Shown: in pieces, positions 9,675 through 17,873 of the stretch
How positions within the stretch are numbered: position 1 is the stretch's first letter
Layout: each line of letters begins with the position of its first letter
Assembly: GCF_023336895.1 (NCBI RefSeq)
Contig: NZ_JAMBLT010000001.1
Span: forward strand, 124,001 to 188,000
DNA: 64,000 bases
From: Parasutterella secunda
GTDB taxonomy: Bacteria; Pseudomonadota; Gammaproteobacteria; Burkholderiales; Burkholderiaceae_F
Direction of reading: 5' to 3'
Program-made: the position numbers and the translations under genes
Notes under the pieces: model-generated
What the model was told of the DNA's origin: nothing
Databases searched by the model: none
What the model saw: the letters and a program-made list of their open reading frames with translations, nothing else

Positions 9675-9714
9675 TCAACTTCTTCCCCTTTTTTAATTCC
9701 CAAGCTTAAAAAAC

Positions 9715-9742
9715 AAAAGGCCCACCGTTTTGGCAGGCCTTG
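9715..9742 (-). terminator. Terminator after htpX
   Basis: AAGGCC (9717-9722) pairs with GGCCTT (9736-9741), and on the minus strand the hairpin is followed by TTTTGTTTTTT. It lies 19 bases past the htpX stop. Confidence 0.7.
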
Positions 9743-9760
9743 GGCTTTCTTATACTTAAA

Positions 9761-10654
9761 TCAGTTTTGAAGTTCACGAAGCGCTTTGATGCGTGCTTCA
9801 ATCGGCGGGTGCGTTGCAAACAAAGAACCCATTCCTCCGCTGATACCAAAACCCTTCACATTGCCCGGCAACTCAGAGGTTTGCATTCCGCCTAAACGAG
9901 CCAAAGCGTTAATCATAGGAGCGGGAGAGCCTAGCGCTTGAGCGGCACCGGCATCGGCCCTGTATTCGCGGTAGCGCGAGAAAGCGGCCACCAACATCGA
10001 GCCCAAAAGTCCCAAAACCATATCCAACACAAGGCTTGTAATGTAGTAGCCTGCGCCCGGCGCATCACTTTCATTGCGCAAAATGCCACGATCAACAATG
10101 TTGCCAATTACTCGAGAAAGGAACACAACAAACGTGTTAATGACGCCTTGCATCAAGGTCATCGTAACCATGTCACCATTGGCCACGTGGCTCATTTCGT
10201 GTCCTAAAACAGCTTCGACCTCTTCTTTGTTCATACTGGCCAACAATCCGTCGGACACGGCAACCAGGGAATTATTCTTCGAAGGACCGGTTGCAAATGC
10301 ATTGGGTTCTCCGTGATAAAGGCCGACCTCGGGCATCGCCACGCCCTTAATTTTGGCAAGCTTAGCGACCGTTTCAACCAACCAGCGTTCTACTTCATTG
10401 CGAGGATGATCAACATCAATCAGCTGGACTCCCATCGAATTTTTGGCAATCGTCTTACTCATCAACAAACTGATGATTGAGCCCGAAAAACCGATAATTG
10501 CAGCAAAAATCAAAAGTGAAACATAATTCTGACCGGCACCCGCAATTTGTGAGAAGTCCACACCAAAGAACCAGCTCACCAGGTTCAGGATGATGGACAA
10601 CATCACCAAAATAGCCAAGTTGGTCAAGATGAACAAACCGATTCGTTTAAACAT
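9761..10654 (-). CDS. htpX: Membrane zinc protease HtpX
   Basis: HtpX is an inner-membrane M48 protease that helps FtsH remove damaged membrane proteins. The 297 residues show two N-terminal membrane segments (about 5-30 and 45-65), the zinc motif HEMSH at 152-156, two further membrane segments, and the third-ligand Glu region [15 protein letters not shown]. Length matches the family. It stands alone, with its own terminator downstream and a promoter region of about 100 bases upstream. Confidence 0.96.
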   Translation of the reverse strand: MFKRIGLFILTNLAILVMLSIILNLVSWFFGVDFSQIAGAGQNYVSLLIFAAIIGFSGSIISLLMSKTIAKNSMGVQLIDVDHPRNEVERWLVETVAKLAKIKGVAMPEVGLYHGEPNAFATGPSKNNSLVAVSDGLLASMNKEEVEAVLGHEMSHVANGDMVTMTLMQGVINTFVVFLSRVIGNIVDRGILRNESDAPGAGYYITSLVLDMVLGLLGSMLVAAFSRYREYRADAGAAQALGSPAPMINALARLGGMQTSELPGNVKGFGISGGMGSLFATHPPIEARIKALRELQN

Positions 10655-10754
10655 TGAATTTCCCTAGAAATAAAGGCATTACATGAAAGTGAAGTGTACG
10701 CAATGTTGCCCGAAAGAGTGTGACGAGAAGCCTTTAAAAATGTAAATAATTACA

Positions 10755-10792
10755 AAAAAGTCCGAAGATTTGATTTTGTACCTTCGGACTTC
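10755..10792 (-). terminator. Terminator after lapB
   Basis: A 10-bp stem AAGTCCGAAG / CTTCGGACTT lies seven bases past the lapB stop and has TTTTTTG on the minus strand. On the plus strand it also has a T-rich tail. Confidence 0.85.
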
Positions 10793-10798
10793 TTTTTC

Positions 10799-11953
10799 TT
10801 AACTTTCTTCTTCCCGCTTGGGAGAGTAGCTGCCCCAAGAAGAACAACCCGGGCAAAGCCATTGGAAACCTTTAGCCTTAAAGCCGCAATGAGAGCAGCG
10901 ATAGCGTCCGGGTCTGCTCACGTAAGGCTTTAACAATGAGATTAATAATTGAAGCTCCGAGTCTTGCGGATGATCTTTTAAGCGAAGCTCTGCAAGCTTC
11001 TCATACGTCCACAATGTCGGGTGACGAACAAGCTCCTCTTTGAGGAACTTTTGAGCCGCCTGCTCCCCTTCACTTTTAACAATTAAGTCCAAGGCAATCG
11101 AAAGAGTTTCCACGCTGGAGTGATCTTCCAGAGCGCGATGGACCAAATTCATAGCCTGCTCGTGTTGGCCAGACGCTTCATAGGCTTGAGCCATCGGCAC
11201 CATGACCAAGGGTAAATAATCGGGCGAAACCGTTTCCACCTTTGACCAGTGTAAAAGCGCCGTTTGAGGATCATTGTTTAACATGGCCAAGTTACCCAGC
11301 ATGATGAGAGCACGAACACTATGGCGATCAACTTGCAGAGCCTTTTGTAACGCTTCACGGGCCTGATCGTACTGCTTGGCGCGCATAGCTAGCGCAGCAA
11401 GCTCACAATGGAAATGCCCCATCTCCACTTGATGGTTTTCACCGGCTTGCTTTTCCAACGTATTGGCAACATCAATTGCCTTTTCCCACTCTTTTTCGGT
11501 GCAATAAATCTTCAAAAGTGCACGCAACGCATCCAAATGGTATTCGGGTTCTTTTAAAAGACGTTGGAAACTGTCTTCGGCACGATCGTAAATCCCCGCT
11601 TTAAGATAATCATTGCCTAACTCAAATAAAGCTAATGAACGTTCGTGTTCCGGCAAATCTTCCCGATTGAGCAAGTGATTATGGATACGGACAGCACGAT
11701 CGAACTCGCCTCGGCGGCTAAATAAATTGCCTAATGCATGATGCAATTCAATGGTTTCAGGATCTAATCGGACCACTTCAATGAACGCATCAATGGCCTT
11801 ATCGGGCTGATCGTTCAACAGCAGATTGATTCCTTTGTAATAGGTTGCGGGTTCATGTTCTTTCTCGCGTTGTCGTTGGTCTAGACCCCTAAACCACCAA
11901 CCCGCAACAAACAAGACGGGCACAACGATCAGATACCAAAGCTCGAATTCCAT
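10799..11953 (-). CDS. lapB: LPS assembly protein LapB
   Basis: LapB (YciM) is an inner-membrane TPR protein that presents LpxC to FtsH and so keeps LPS synthesis in balance with phospholipids. The 384 residues begin with one membrane anchor (about 3-20), followed by a charged linker, repeated TPR motifs to about residue 340, and a C-terminal rubredoxin-like metal site YRCSHCGF...WLCPGCSSWGSY. All four cysteines are present. In many betaproteobacteria lapB follows rpsA-ihfB-lapA; here it stands apart from that cluster. Confidence 0.93.
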   Translation of the reverse strand: MEFELWYLIVVPVLFVAGWWFRGLDQRQREKEHEPATYYKGINLLLNDQPDKAIDAFIEVVRLDPETIELHHALGNLFSRRGEFDRAVRIHNHLLNREDLPEHERSLALFELGNDYLKAGIYDRAEDSFQRLLKEPEYHLDALRALLKIYCTEKEWEKAIDVANTLEKQAGENHQVEMGHFHCELAALAMRAKQYDQAREALQKALQVDRHSVRALIMLGNLAMLNNDPQTALLHWSKVETVSPDYLPLVMVPMAQAYEASGQHEQAMNLVHRALEDHSSVETLSIALDLIVKSEGEQAAQKFLKEELVRHPTLWTYEKLAELRLKDHPQDSELQLLISLLKPYVSRPGRYRCSHCGFKAKGFQWLCPGCSSWGSYSPKREEES

Positions 11954-12004
11954 AATGTGCGATCAGGTAAAGAAGTTGTATTGCGATGATTGTACACGCA
12001 AACA

Positions 12005-12033
12005 AAGGACGCCCGAATCCCTCAGGCGTCCTT
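12005..12033 (-). terminator. Hairpin after infA
   Basis: A 9-bp stem AAGGACGCC / GGCGTCCTT with an 11-base loop lies 26 bases downstream of the infA stop on the minus strand. The T tail (TTTGTTTG) is modest. Confidence 0.65.
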
Positions 12034-12058
12034 AGCAATACAACAAACTGTTGGAGTA

Positions 12059-12328
12059 TTAACGGCGGCGATTATTAGCGCCAGCGGCAGGCGCTGCAGC
12101 CGGGCGACCTTCAATGTGACGGAACGTGATGCGTCCCTTTGTTAAATCATAAGGGGACAGTTCCAAAGAGACTTTATCACCGGCCAAAATACGAATGTGG
12201 TGCTTACGCATTTTTCCGTTCGTGTAAGCAACCAGTTCATGGCCATTATCAAGCTTTACGCGGTAGCGAGCGTCGGGCAAAACTTCAAGCACCACACCGC
12301 TCATTTCAATTAGATCTTCTTTTGCCAT
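12059..12328 (-). CDS. infA: Translation initiation factor IF-1 with C-terminal extension
   Basis: IF-1 is an OB-fold protein that blocks the ribosomal A site during initiation. Residues 1-71 match the family: [20 protein letters not shown], then [30 protein letters not shown]. The 89-residue length exceeds the usual 72 because of an extra tail rich in Ala and Arg (ending AGANNRRR). Extended copies of this kind are common as a second infA in Burkholderiales, while the standard copy sits in the ribosomal protein operon; whether this genome has both cannot be seen here. It lies alone and is divergent from the tmRNA gene. Confidence 0.95.
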   Translation of the reverse strand: MAKEDLIEMSGVVLEVLPDARYRVKLDNGHELVAYTNGKMRKHHIRILAGDKVSLELSPYDLTKGRITFRHIEGRPAAAPAAGANNRRR

Positions 12329-12549
12329 AATTCCTTGCGCCGTTTAAGTCGGCACGATTTATTAAAAATAAAAACGATAAATCGTTTGAAACACTTTGTT
12401 ATCAAACAAAAGTGAAGCGCATTGTAATGCAAAAATGAGATGATCGCAGTAATTTGATGAGTATTTTTTCAGAAAAAACAAATGGTTCAGCGTAGATTCA
12501 GCATTTTTTCTAAAAATCATCCATAATTAGCAGTCCGACAAGTTCACAT

Positions 12550-12918
12550 GGGGGCGACCTGGTTTCGACAGGGGTCACGAAGTGGCTTGGTGCATGTCAA
12601 GGTCCAGTCACCTTGTAAATCCGCTGGAAACAAAATAAACGCCAACAATAAGCGTTTCGCTCTCGCCGCCTAATTAAGGCGAGGACCACACCGGTTTGCC
12701 TCTAGACCGGGCCGGTTCGCCGGCAGTGGTTTCATATCATACAGGCTGGACATCCCTGAGGACACTGTGGGGGTGTTGAGATTTTAAAGTGTCTGGTTTC
12801 GTCAGAGCCGGCTAAAGGGCGCGAAGCGAAATAAGATTTTTTAAATGTTTTAGCTAAACATGTAGATCCAGCTGTGGACGATTTCTGGACGCGGGTTCAA
12901 TTCCCGCCGCCTCCACCA
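12550..12918 (+). ncRNA. ssrA: Transfer-messenger RNA (tmRNA)
   Basis: tmRNA frees stalled ribosomes and tags the unfinished protein for degradation. The 5' end GGGGGCG pairs with CGCCTCC before the encoded CCA, giving the tRNA-like acceptor, and GGTTCAATTCC is the T loop. The gene is one-piece and 369 nt, within the usual range. The reading frame for the tag is at 12641-12673, and pseudoknot-forming GC-rich segments follow. A CATAAT sequence at 12522-12527 is a probable -10 box. Confidence 0.97.
12641..12673 (+). other. tmRNA tag peptide reading frame
   Basis: The frame encodes ANNKRFALAA followed by TAA. The FALAA end is the known recognition signal for ClpXP, and the hydrophobic end fits other betaproteobacterial tags such as those ending RFALAA. 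The middle residues NNK replace the more usual acidic NDE. Confidence 0.9.
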
Positions 12919-12979
12919 TGTGCTCCTGCCTTAACAGTTAAATATTTCAACGACATCCGTCTTCCGGCTTTCTACCAAT

Positions 12980-13894
12980 ATGATCTGCAACCTTTGTCCG
13001 CGTCACTGCAACACAGATCGCTCCACACCCGAAGGCTTAAAGCGTAGTATTTGTCGAGCAAGCGACGATATTGAAGTTGCCCTCGTCAGTTTGCATGCAT
13101 GGGAAGAGCCGATTCTTGAAGCCAAAAAAGGCGCTGGAACAATCTTTTTTTCACACTGCAATCTGCGTTGCTGCTTTTGTCAAAACTACGAAATTAGTGC
13201 AAAAGGCAATGGAATCAAAATTTCGACCCAACGTCTAGCAGACATCTTCCTTGAAGAAGCCGAGCGCGGGGCATCCTGTATTGAACTCGTCACACCAGGT
13301 CACTATACGCGGCAAATCCGAGAAGCTTTACTATCGGCAAAAGAGCGCGGTTTAACACTGCCTATTGTTTACAACTCCAACGCCTATGAACTGCCCGAGA
13401 CTCTACGAATGCTCTCGGGACTCATTGACATCTTTCTTCCGGATCTTAAATATTTTGACAATCGCCTCGGTGAGAAATATTCGGGAGTTTCAAAATACTT
13501 TGACTATGCCTCTGAGGCAATCCGTGCAATGTTCGAAATGACGGGACCGGCAGAGCTTGACGGTTCCGGACAACTTCGACGTGGGCTTATCATTCGGCAT
13601 CTTGTCTTGCCTTGGCAATGGCGCGACAGTTGCCGTTGTTTAGACTGGATTCATGAAACTTTTAGCGACCAAGTGTATGTTTCGATTATGAATCAATACA
13701 TGCCGCTCTTTAAAGCCTGCAGACATCCGGAAATCAACCGTCCGCTGACAACACTGGAATATCAAAAAGTTGTGCGTCATGCGAGAAACATTGGTATCAC
13801 CAAGGGTTTTATACAAGTGGGGCGCACGGATAGTGCCAAATTTATTCCGCACTTCGACGGAGATCACGTTCTTTCTGATAAAACCGACAAGTAA
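12980..13894 (+). CDS. PflX-like radical SAM protein
   Basis: This protein of 304 residues resembles the pyruvate formate-lyase activating enzyme homologue PflX (COG1313). The radical SAM cluster site is C60-x3-C64-x2-C67 (SHCNLRCCFCQNY). A further N-terminal cysteine group (CNLCPRHC, plus C25) may hold a second metal or cluster, as seen in this subfamily. No pyruvate formate-lyase gene is nearby, so the substrate is unknown. It follows ssrA closely and is on the same strand; the start is the ATG at 12980. A convergent queF lies 57 bases downstream. Confidence 0.85.
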   Translation: MICNLCPRHCNTDRSTPEGLKRSICRASDDIEVALVSLHAWEEPILEAKKGAGTIFFSHCNLRCCFCQNYEISAKGNGIKISTQRLADIFLEEAERGASCIELVTPGHYTRQIREALLSAKERGLTLPIVYNSNAYELPETLRMLSGLIDIFLPDLKYFDNRLGEKYSGVSKYFDYASEAIRAMFEMTGPAELDGSGQLRRGLIIRHLVLPWQWRDSCRCLDWIHETFSDQVYVSIMNQYMPLFKACRHPEINRPLTTLEYQKVVRHARNIGITKGFIQVGRTDSAKFIPHFDGDHVLSDKTDK

Positions 13895-13951
13895 CTTCTT
13901 GACTGACAGCAAGAAATCAATCAAGTTGCAGGCGCTCCACACCTTAAACCC

Positions 13952-14794
13952 TCATTGACGCATTTCGCGAATAACCTCGTCCGGCTGCTCTCGAACCGAT
14001 GAACGAAACGGATTGATATCTATCCCTCCGCGTCGGGTAAAGCATGCGTACACTTCGAGTAATTCTGGCTGAAAAACTGTGCGCATATCGTGATAAATCT
14101 GCTCAACACACTGCTCGTGAAACCCCTTATGGCATCGATACGACACGAGATACTTTAAAAGACCCTCTGGGCTAATAGCGCGTCCCTTATAGTTAATCAT
14201 GACACTGGCCAAATCCGGCTGACCGGTCACCGGACACAAAGAACGAAAAACGGTTGTCGAGAAAGTTTTTTGAATTATTTCACTTGAGTGCGGATCAAAC
14301 TCAAGAAGTCCCGGTTCTGTTTCATAGGTTGAAATTTCACCGCCCGCAGGAAGCGTTAAATGGTCAAGGGATAGCCCGGGCATCGTTTTCACCTGTCCCG
14401 GATAATTCTGAATGCTGAAAAGCTTTACCTTAACCGTGCCTCCTAAGCGAAGCGACAGATCATCAGACATGCGGTTTGCCACTTCCTCTTGGCTACCCAT
14501 CTGCGTCATAGCGAATGAGCCGGCATACAGTTTTAACGATTTCGATTCAACAATTGAATGAGTCGAGGCCGGCACAAACAACTCAGCCACCGCCGTTTGC
14601 GGCACGCCTTGGCTGTTTAACCATGACAGTTCATATAAACGCCAGATATCTACCCCTTTGAAATGATGGTCTCCGATTGCATCACGCCCTAGAGCGCGAG
14701 AAATCGGCTGCAACAAGCCAGGGTTATATTGATCACTATAGACTGTATCCTTACCTAGCAGAGTATTTTTAGGTTCCGGCATCAAAATCGACAT
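13952..14794 (-). CDS. queF: NADPH-dependent preQ0 reductase (long form)
   Basis: QueF reduces the nitrile preQ0 to preQ1, the base inserted by Tgt. The 280 residues match the long two-domain form of proteobacteria: the substrate/NADPH motif ESKSLKLYAGSF at 83-94 and the catalytic Cys187 and Asp194 in RSLCPVTGQPD. The start ATG has GAGG seven bases upstream. A TATAAT on the minus strand at 14826-14831 is a fitting -10 box. Together with queA and tgt it completes the last steps of queuosine synthesis in this window; the earlier queCDE genes are not here. Confidence 0.96.
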   Translation of the reverse strand: MSILMPEPKNTLLGKDTVYSDQYNPGLLQPISRALGRDAIGDHHFKGVDIWRLYELSWLNSQGVPQTAVAELFVPASTHSIVESKSLKLYAGSFAMTQMGSQEEVANRMSDDLSLRLGGTVKVKLFSIQNYPGQVKTMPGLSLDHLTLPAGGEISTYETEPGLLEFDPHSSEIIQKTFSTTVFRSLCPVTGQPDLASVMINYKGRAISPEGLLKYLVSYRCHKGFHEQCVEQIYHDMRTVFQPELLEVYACFTRRGGIDINPFRSSVREQPDEVIREMRQ

Positions 14795-14825
14795 GTGAAA
14801 CCTCGAGAAAATAGTAAATAGAGGG

Positions 14826-14831
14826 ATTATA
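14826..14831 (-). promoter_or_regulatory. -10 box of queF
   Basis: A perfect TATAAT on the minus strand lies 32 bases before the queF start codon. No convincing -35 is seen at the right spacing, and I could not fit a preQ1 riboswitch to the short leader. Confidence 0.5.
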
Positions 14832-15169
14832 GAGGTTCTAATTCAAACCCATTTCAATAAACGTTCTTCATGAGTCTAGATCTTTTCAAATACGTTTGCT
14901 TGGTTAAAAGTCTAAAGAGAATCAACCAAGACAATCGAAAATTAAATTCATGAAATGCGACTATGAAAACGCACGAGCTGCGCATGTTAGCCCGCGGAGA
15001 CCTCGCTGAGGTTGATCGGGTTTAAGCGAATCTGCGCACGGAGAAAATTTATGACGCAAATCGGCAATATTTCTTTGGAATTAGGGCCAGGCCACACATG
15101 TTTGATAGGCTCTTTGCCTATCAAACATGGTTTTCAGGCCAAGACAATAAGACTTACGGAGGTATTTGT
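14832..15169. other. Intergenic stretch without an assigned gene
   Basis: This stretch lies between queF and the brnQ stop. It holds an inverted repeat CTTGGTT / AACCAAG (14899-14930), a strong 14-bp hairpin (15097-15129) and two short plus-strand frames: 20 codons from 14962 and 40 codons from 15050, the latter with GGAG upstream. The first reads like the start of a GNAT acetyltransferase (LRMLARGDLAEVDRV) and then stops, so the region may be a decayed gene. No firm assignment is possible. Confidence 0.35.
15097..15129. repeat. Perfect 14-bp inverted repeat
   Basis: CATGTTTGATAGGC and its exact complement are separated by TCTTT. Flanking GGCC sequences extend the symmetry. It lies 40 bases downstream of the brnQ stop on the minus strand but lacks a T tail in either direction, so it is not a classical terminator. 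It may be a brnQ 3' end stabiliser or a copy of a dispersed repeat. Confidence 0.6.
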
Positions 15170-16501
15170 TTAGCTATTGTTAGCCGGCACAAATTTCATC
15201 CACAACAGACCCAAAATGTATCCGACCAATGCGAACCAAATCCAACTCAATCCCAATGTATGCATCGGCAAGTAAGTGGTTAAAACATTTTCCAATGCTT
15301 CAAACTTGATGTTGGCGGTTTCCATACCGTTGATCAAAGCCATAATGAATGTAAAGCCAACGGTGAAAGCATAAACACATTGTCTGCCGTTAAAGAACTT
15401 GTCAGTAAACAAAAGCACAATCAACACAACAGCCAACGGGTAAATAAACATCAGCACCGGAACCGTTGAGGTAATGATGGTTTCAAGACCGAACATCCCA
15501 ACCAAAAACGACACGATTGAGAAAATGGTCACCCAATAGAGGTAAGTAAAGCGACCCGTTAACTTCAAGAAATAGGCTGCGCAGCAAGTAATCAACCCGA
15601 TGGCCGTTGACCAACAAGCCAAAAGCACAATGACAGCCAAAATAATGGCACCTGCGTTACCAAAAAGGATTTTGGCAGACTCAGCCAACACCGGAGCACC
15701 GGTCGTTTGCATGCCGATTGCCGGAACACTTTCTGCTCCAATCTTGGCGATAAAAATATAAATGAAAGCCAACAGAGCAACAGCCACAATACCGGACTTA
15801 TAAACCTGCTTGGTGATCTCTGCACGATCGGTCAAACCGCAGTCCTCGCGAACAACGTTAATCACAAGAGTTGCGAAAACAAAAGCGGCGATCGCATCTA
15901 ACGTGTTGTAGCCATCCAAAACACCCTGAACAGCAGCAATCACAGGCGTTGCATAGGCCTTCGTCGGAGCTTGCGGTTCTCCTAAAGGAGAAACAAATGA
16001 CTGCACAATCAACAAAACGATCGTCAGCACTAATGCAGGGGTCAAAAGTTTACCGATGCGGTCAACCAACTTTTGAGGCGTGGCCGACAACCAGAAAGAA
16101 ATCAAGAAAAACACCGCCAAGAAAATAGGCAAACCTAACTCGATGCTTTCTTTATCCAAGAAGGGACTGACGGCGATCTCGAAAGCGACCGTTCCAGTAC
16201 GCGGAATAGCAAAGCAAGGACCAATCGCTAAATACGCCACAATCGTGAAAAACAGCCCATAGAGCGGATGAGCGCGCCCGGCTGCTTCCTGCAAATCATT
16301 GCAACCGGAATAACCCATAGCCATCACGCTCAAAAGCGGCATTCCCACACCGGTAATACAAAAACCGATTAAGGCGTACCAAACATTAACGCCGGCGTTC
16401 TGACCCATGGAAGCCGGAAAAATCAAGTTACCGGCACCAAAGAAAAGGGCAAACAGCATCAAACCGATCGGGATGTACCTTGTAGCGACTTTCTTATCCA
16501 T
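15170..16501 (-). CDS. brnQ: Branched-chain amino acid:cation symporter BrnQ
   Basis: BrnQ (LIVCS family) imports leucine, isoleucine and valine with Na+ or H+. The 443 residues form about 12 membrane segments. Family motifs are visible: GLMLFALFFGAGNLIFPASMGQ at the N-terminus (residues about 13-34), PCFAIPRTGTVAFEI, the GVLDGYNTLDAIAAFVFA segment and LKLTGRFTYLYWV. Length is normal. It is a single-gene unit with a 260-base AT-rich upstream region. Amino acid uptake fits the peptidases in the window. Confidence 0.95.
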   Translation of the reverse strand: MDKKVATRYIPIGLMLFALFFGAGNLIFPASMGQNAGVNVWYALIGFCITGVGMPLLSVMAMGYSGCNDLQEAAGRAHPLYGLFFTIVAYLAIGPCFAIPRTGTVAFEIAVSPFLDKESIELGLPIFLAVFFLISFWLSATPQKLVDRIGKLLTPALVLTIVLLIVQSFVSPLGEPQAPTKAYATPVIAAVQGVLDGYNTLDAIAAFVFATLVINVVREDCGLTDRAEITKQVYKSGIVAVALLAFIYIFIAKIGAESVPAIGMQTTGAPVLAESAKILFGNAGAIILAVIVLLACWSTAIGLITCCAAYFLKLTGRFTYLYWVTIFSIVSFLVGMFGLETIITSTVPVLMFIYPLAVVLIVLLFTDKFFNGRQCVYAFTVGFTFIMALINGMETANIKFEALENVLTTYLPMHTLGLSWIWFALVGYILGLLWMKFVPANNS

Positions 16502-16767
16502 ATTTTTTCTCTTTTTATAAAAATATTTTTTATTTTATGGATGAAGAATCATTTGCTCATAAGTGAGATAGATTAGAAAAGCTAATTCTTTAGAGCAATA
16601 TAAGTTAATTCGTTTAGGTGGTTACAACTATTTTTCAGAAAAATTAAAAAGATGGAGTCAACACAAACAGTAGAAGCAGGCAAATTTATAAACGATTTTA
16701 GGCAAAGGACCGTGAATGTGAATTGATAAAATTTTTCCAATGAATCCTTGACTGATGAGGGGTTGTT

Positions 16768-17799
16768 ATGTCTGAATTTAAATGTTCCCGCAGTGCCTTT
16801 TTAAAAACAATGGGGGGCGTTATGACGAGCGCTGTTTTAAGTTCGCTTGCCAATGCCGCAACTATGCAAACGCAAGCACCGGTTGTCGGAAGTAAAAAAG
16901 TTACTTCTGACTTTAAAGGCGAAAAGGCCAAAGTGTTCTTTACTCGCCACATCGATGCCGACCATCTTAAAAAACTGTACGCCTTGATCAACGACGAAGT
17001 AAAAGGCAAGGTCGCTATCAAATTACACACCGGCGAACGCAACGGTCCGAATATTTTGCCCCGTGATATGGTGAAGGCGTTCCAACAAAGTATTCCCAAC
17101 AGCAACATTGTAGAAACCAACACGCTTTACATCGGCGATCGGGACACCACGGAGAAGCATCGTAAAACCTTGGAAGTCAATGGCTGGACTTTCTGCCCGG
17201 TTGACATCATGGATGAAGACGGCACCGTCATGCTTCCTGTGAAAGGCGGCAAGCACTTTAAAGAAGTCTCCATGGGTAAAAATATCGTCAATTACGACTC
17301 TATGGTCGTTCTTACCCACTTTAAGGGTCACGCCATGGGCGGCTTCGGCGGCTCCATGAAAAACATCGCCATCGGATGTGCTGACGGCAAAATCGGTAAA
17401 GCCCAAGTTCACGCCGTAAAAGATATCAATGCTCCTTGGGATGAATGGCCTGCTAAGGAACACCTAATGGAAACAATGGCTGAATCGGCCAAAGCGGTGT
17501 GTGACCATTTTGGCAAACACATTGTTTTTATCAATGTTATGCGCCGCATGTCTGTGGATTGCGACTGCGCGGGACTCAGTGCCGCAGAACCTACCATTCC
17601 TGATATTGGCATGGTTGCCTCCACGGATATTTTGGCGATCGACCAGGCGTGTGTGGACTTGGTTTATTCGTTAGGCAAAGATAAAAACCACGATCTTGTC
17701 GAACGCATTGAATCACGCCACGGTTTGCGTCAGTTGTCTTACATGCACGAACTCGGCATGGGTAAGGCTAACTATGAGCTCGTCGACATTGATCTCTAA
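16768..17799 (+). CDS. DUF362 domain protein with Tat-like signal
   Basis: DUF362 proteins are found near iron-sulfur proteins and are of uncertain function. The 343 residues begin with a leader (FKCSRSAFLKTMGGVMTSAV, ending SLANA) that looks like a twin-arginine signal, but the second Arg is replaced by Ser (SRSAFLK). The mature part has the DUF362 features IKLHTGERNGPNILPRDMV, VLTHFKGHAMGGFGGSMKN and MRRMSVDCDCAG, where Cys pairs could bind a metal. It stands alone, with a GAGG site near the ATG and a terminator after it. A periplasmic redox or metal-binding role is inference. Confidence 0.8.
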   Translation: MSEFKCSRSAFLKTMGGVMTSAVLSSLANAATMQTQAPVVGSKKVTSDFKGEKAKVFFTRHIDADHLKKLYALINDEVKGKVAIKLHTGERNGPNILPRDMVKAFQQSIPNSNIVETNTLYIGDRDTTEKHRKTLEVNGWTFCPVDIMDEDGTVMLPVKGGKHFKEVSMGKNIVNYDSMVVLTHFKGHAMGGFGGSMKNIAIGCADGKIGKAQVHAVKDINAPWDEWPAKEHLMETMAESAKAVCDHFGKHIVFINVMRRMSVDCDCAGLSAAEPTIPDIGMVASTDILAIDQACVDLVYSLGKDKNHDLVERIESRHGLRQLSYMHELGMGKANYELVDIDL

Positions 17800-17816
17800 C
17801 GTTTAGCCTTATTTGA

Positions 17817-17850
17817 AAACGGGGAAATGCTTTTGAGCACTTCCCCGTTT
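17817..17850 (+). terminator. Terminator after the DUF362 gene
   Basis: A 10-bp stem AAACGGGGAA / TTCCCCGTTT with TTTG tail on the plus strand; it also faces proA, which ends at 17874 on the other strand, so it may serve both. Confidence 0.85.
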
Positions 17851-17873
17851 GTTTGAATGAAAGCAACCGGCGT

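Noticed and set aside
9349-9703. Minus-strand frames across the three tRNA genes
   Set aside because: They arise from the tRNA sequences themselves; spurious proteins with ARPTGFEPV-like text are a well-known artefact of tRNA antisense.
14795-14900. preQ1 riboswitch in the queF leader
   Set aside because: The leader has AGAACCTCTATAATCCCTCT, which recalls the motif, but this overlaps the -10 box and lacks the required loop and A-rich tail.
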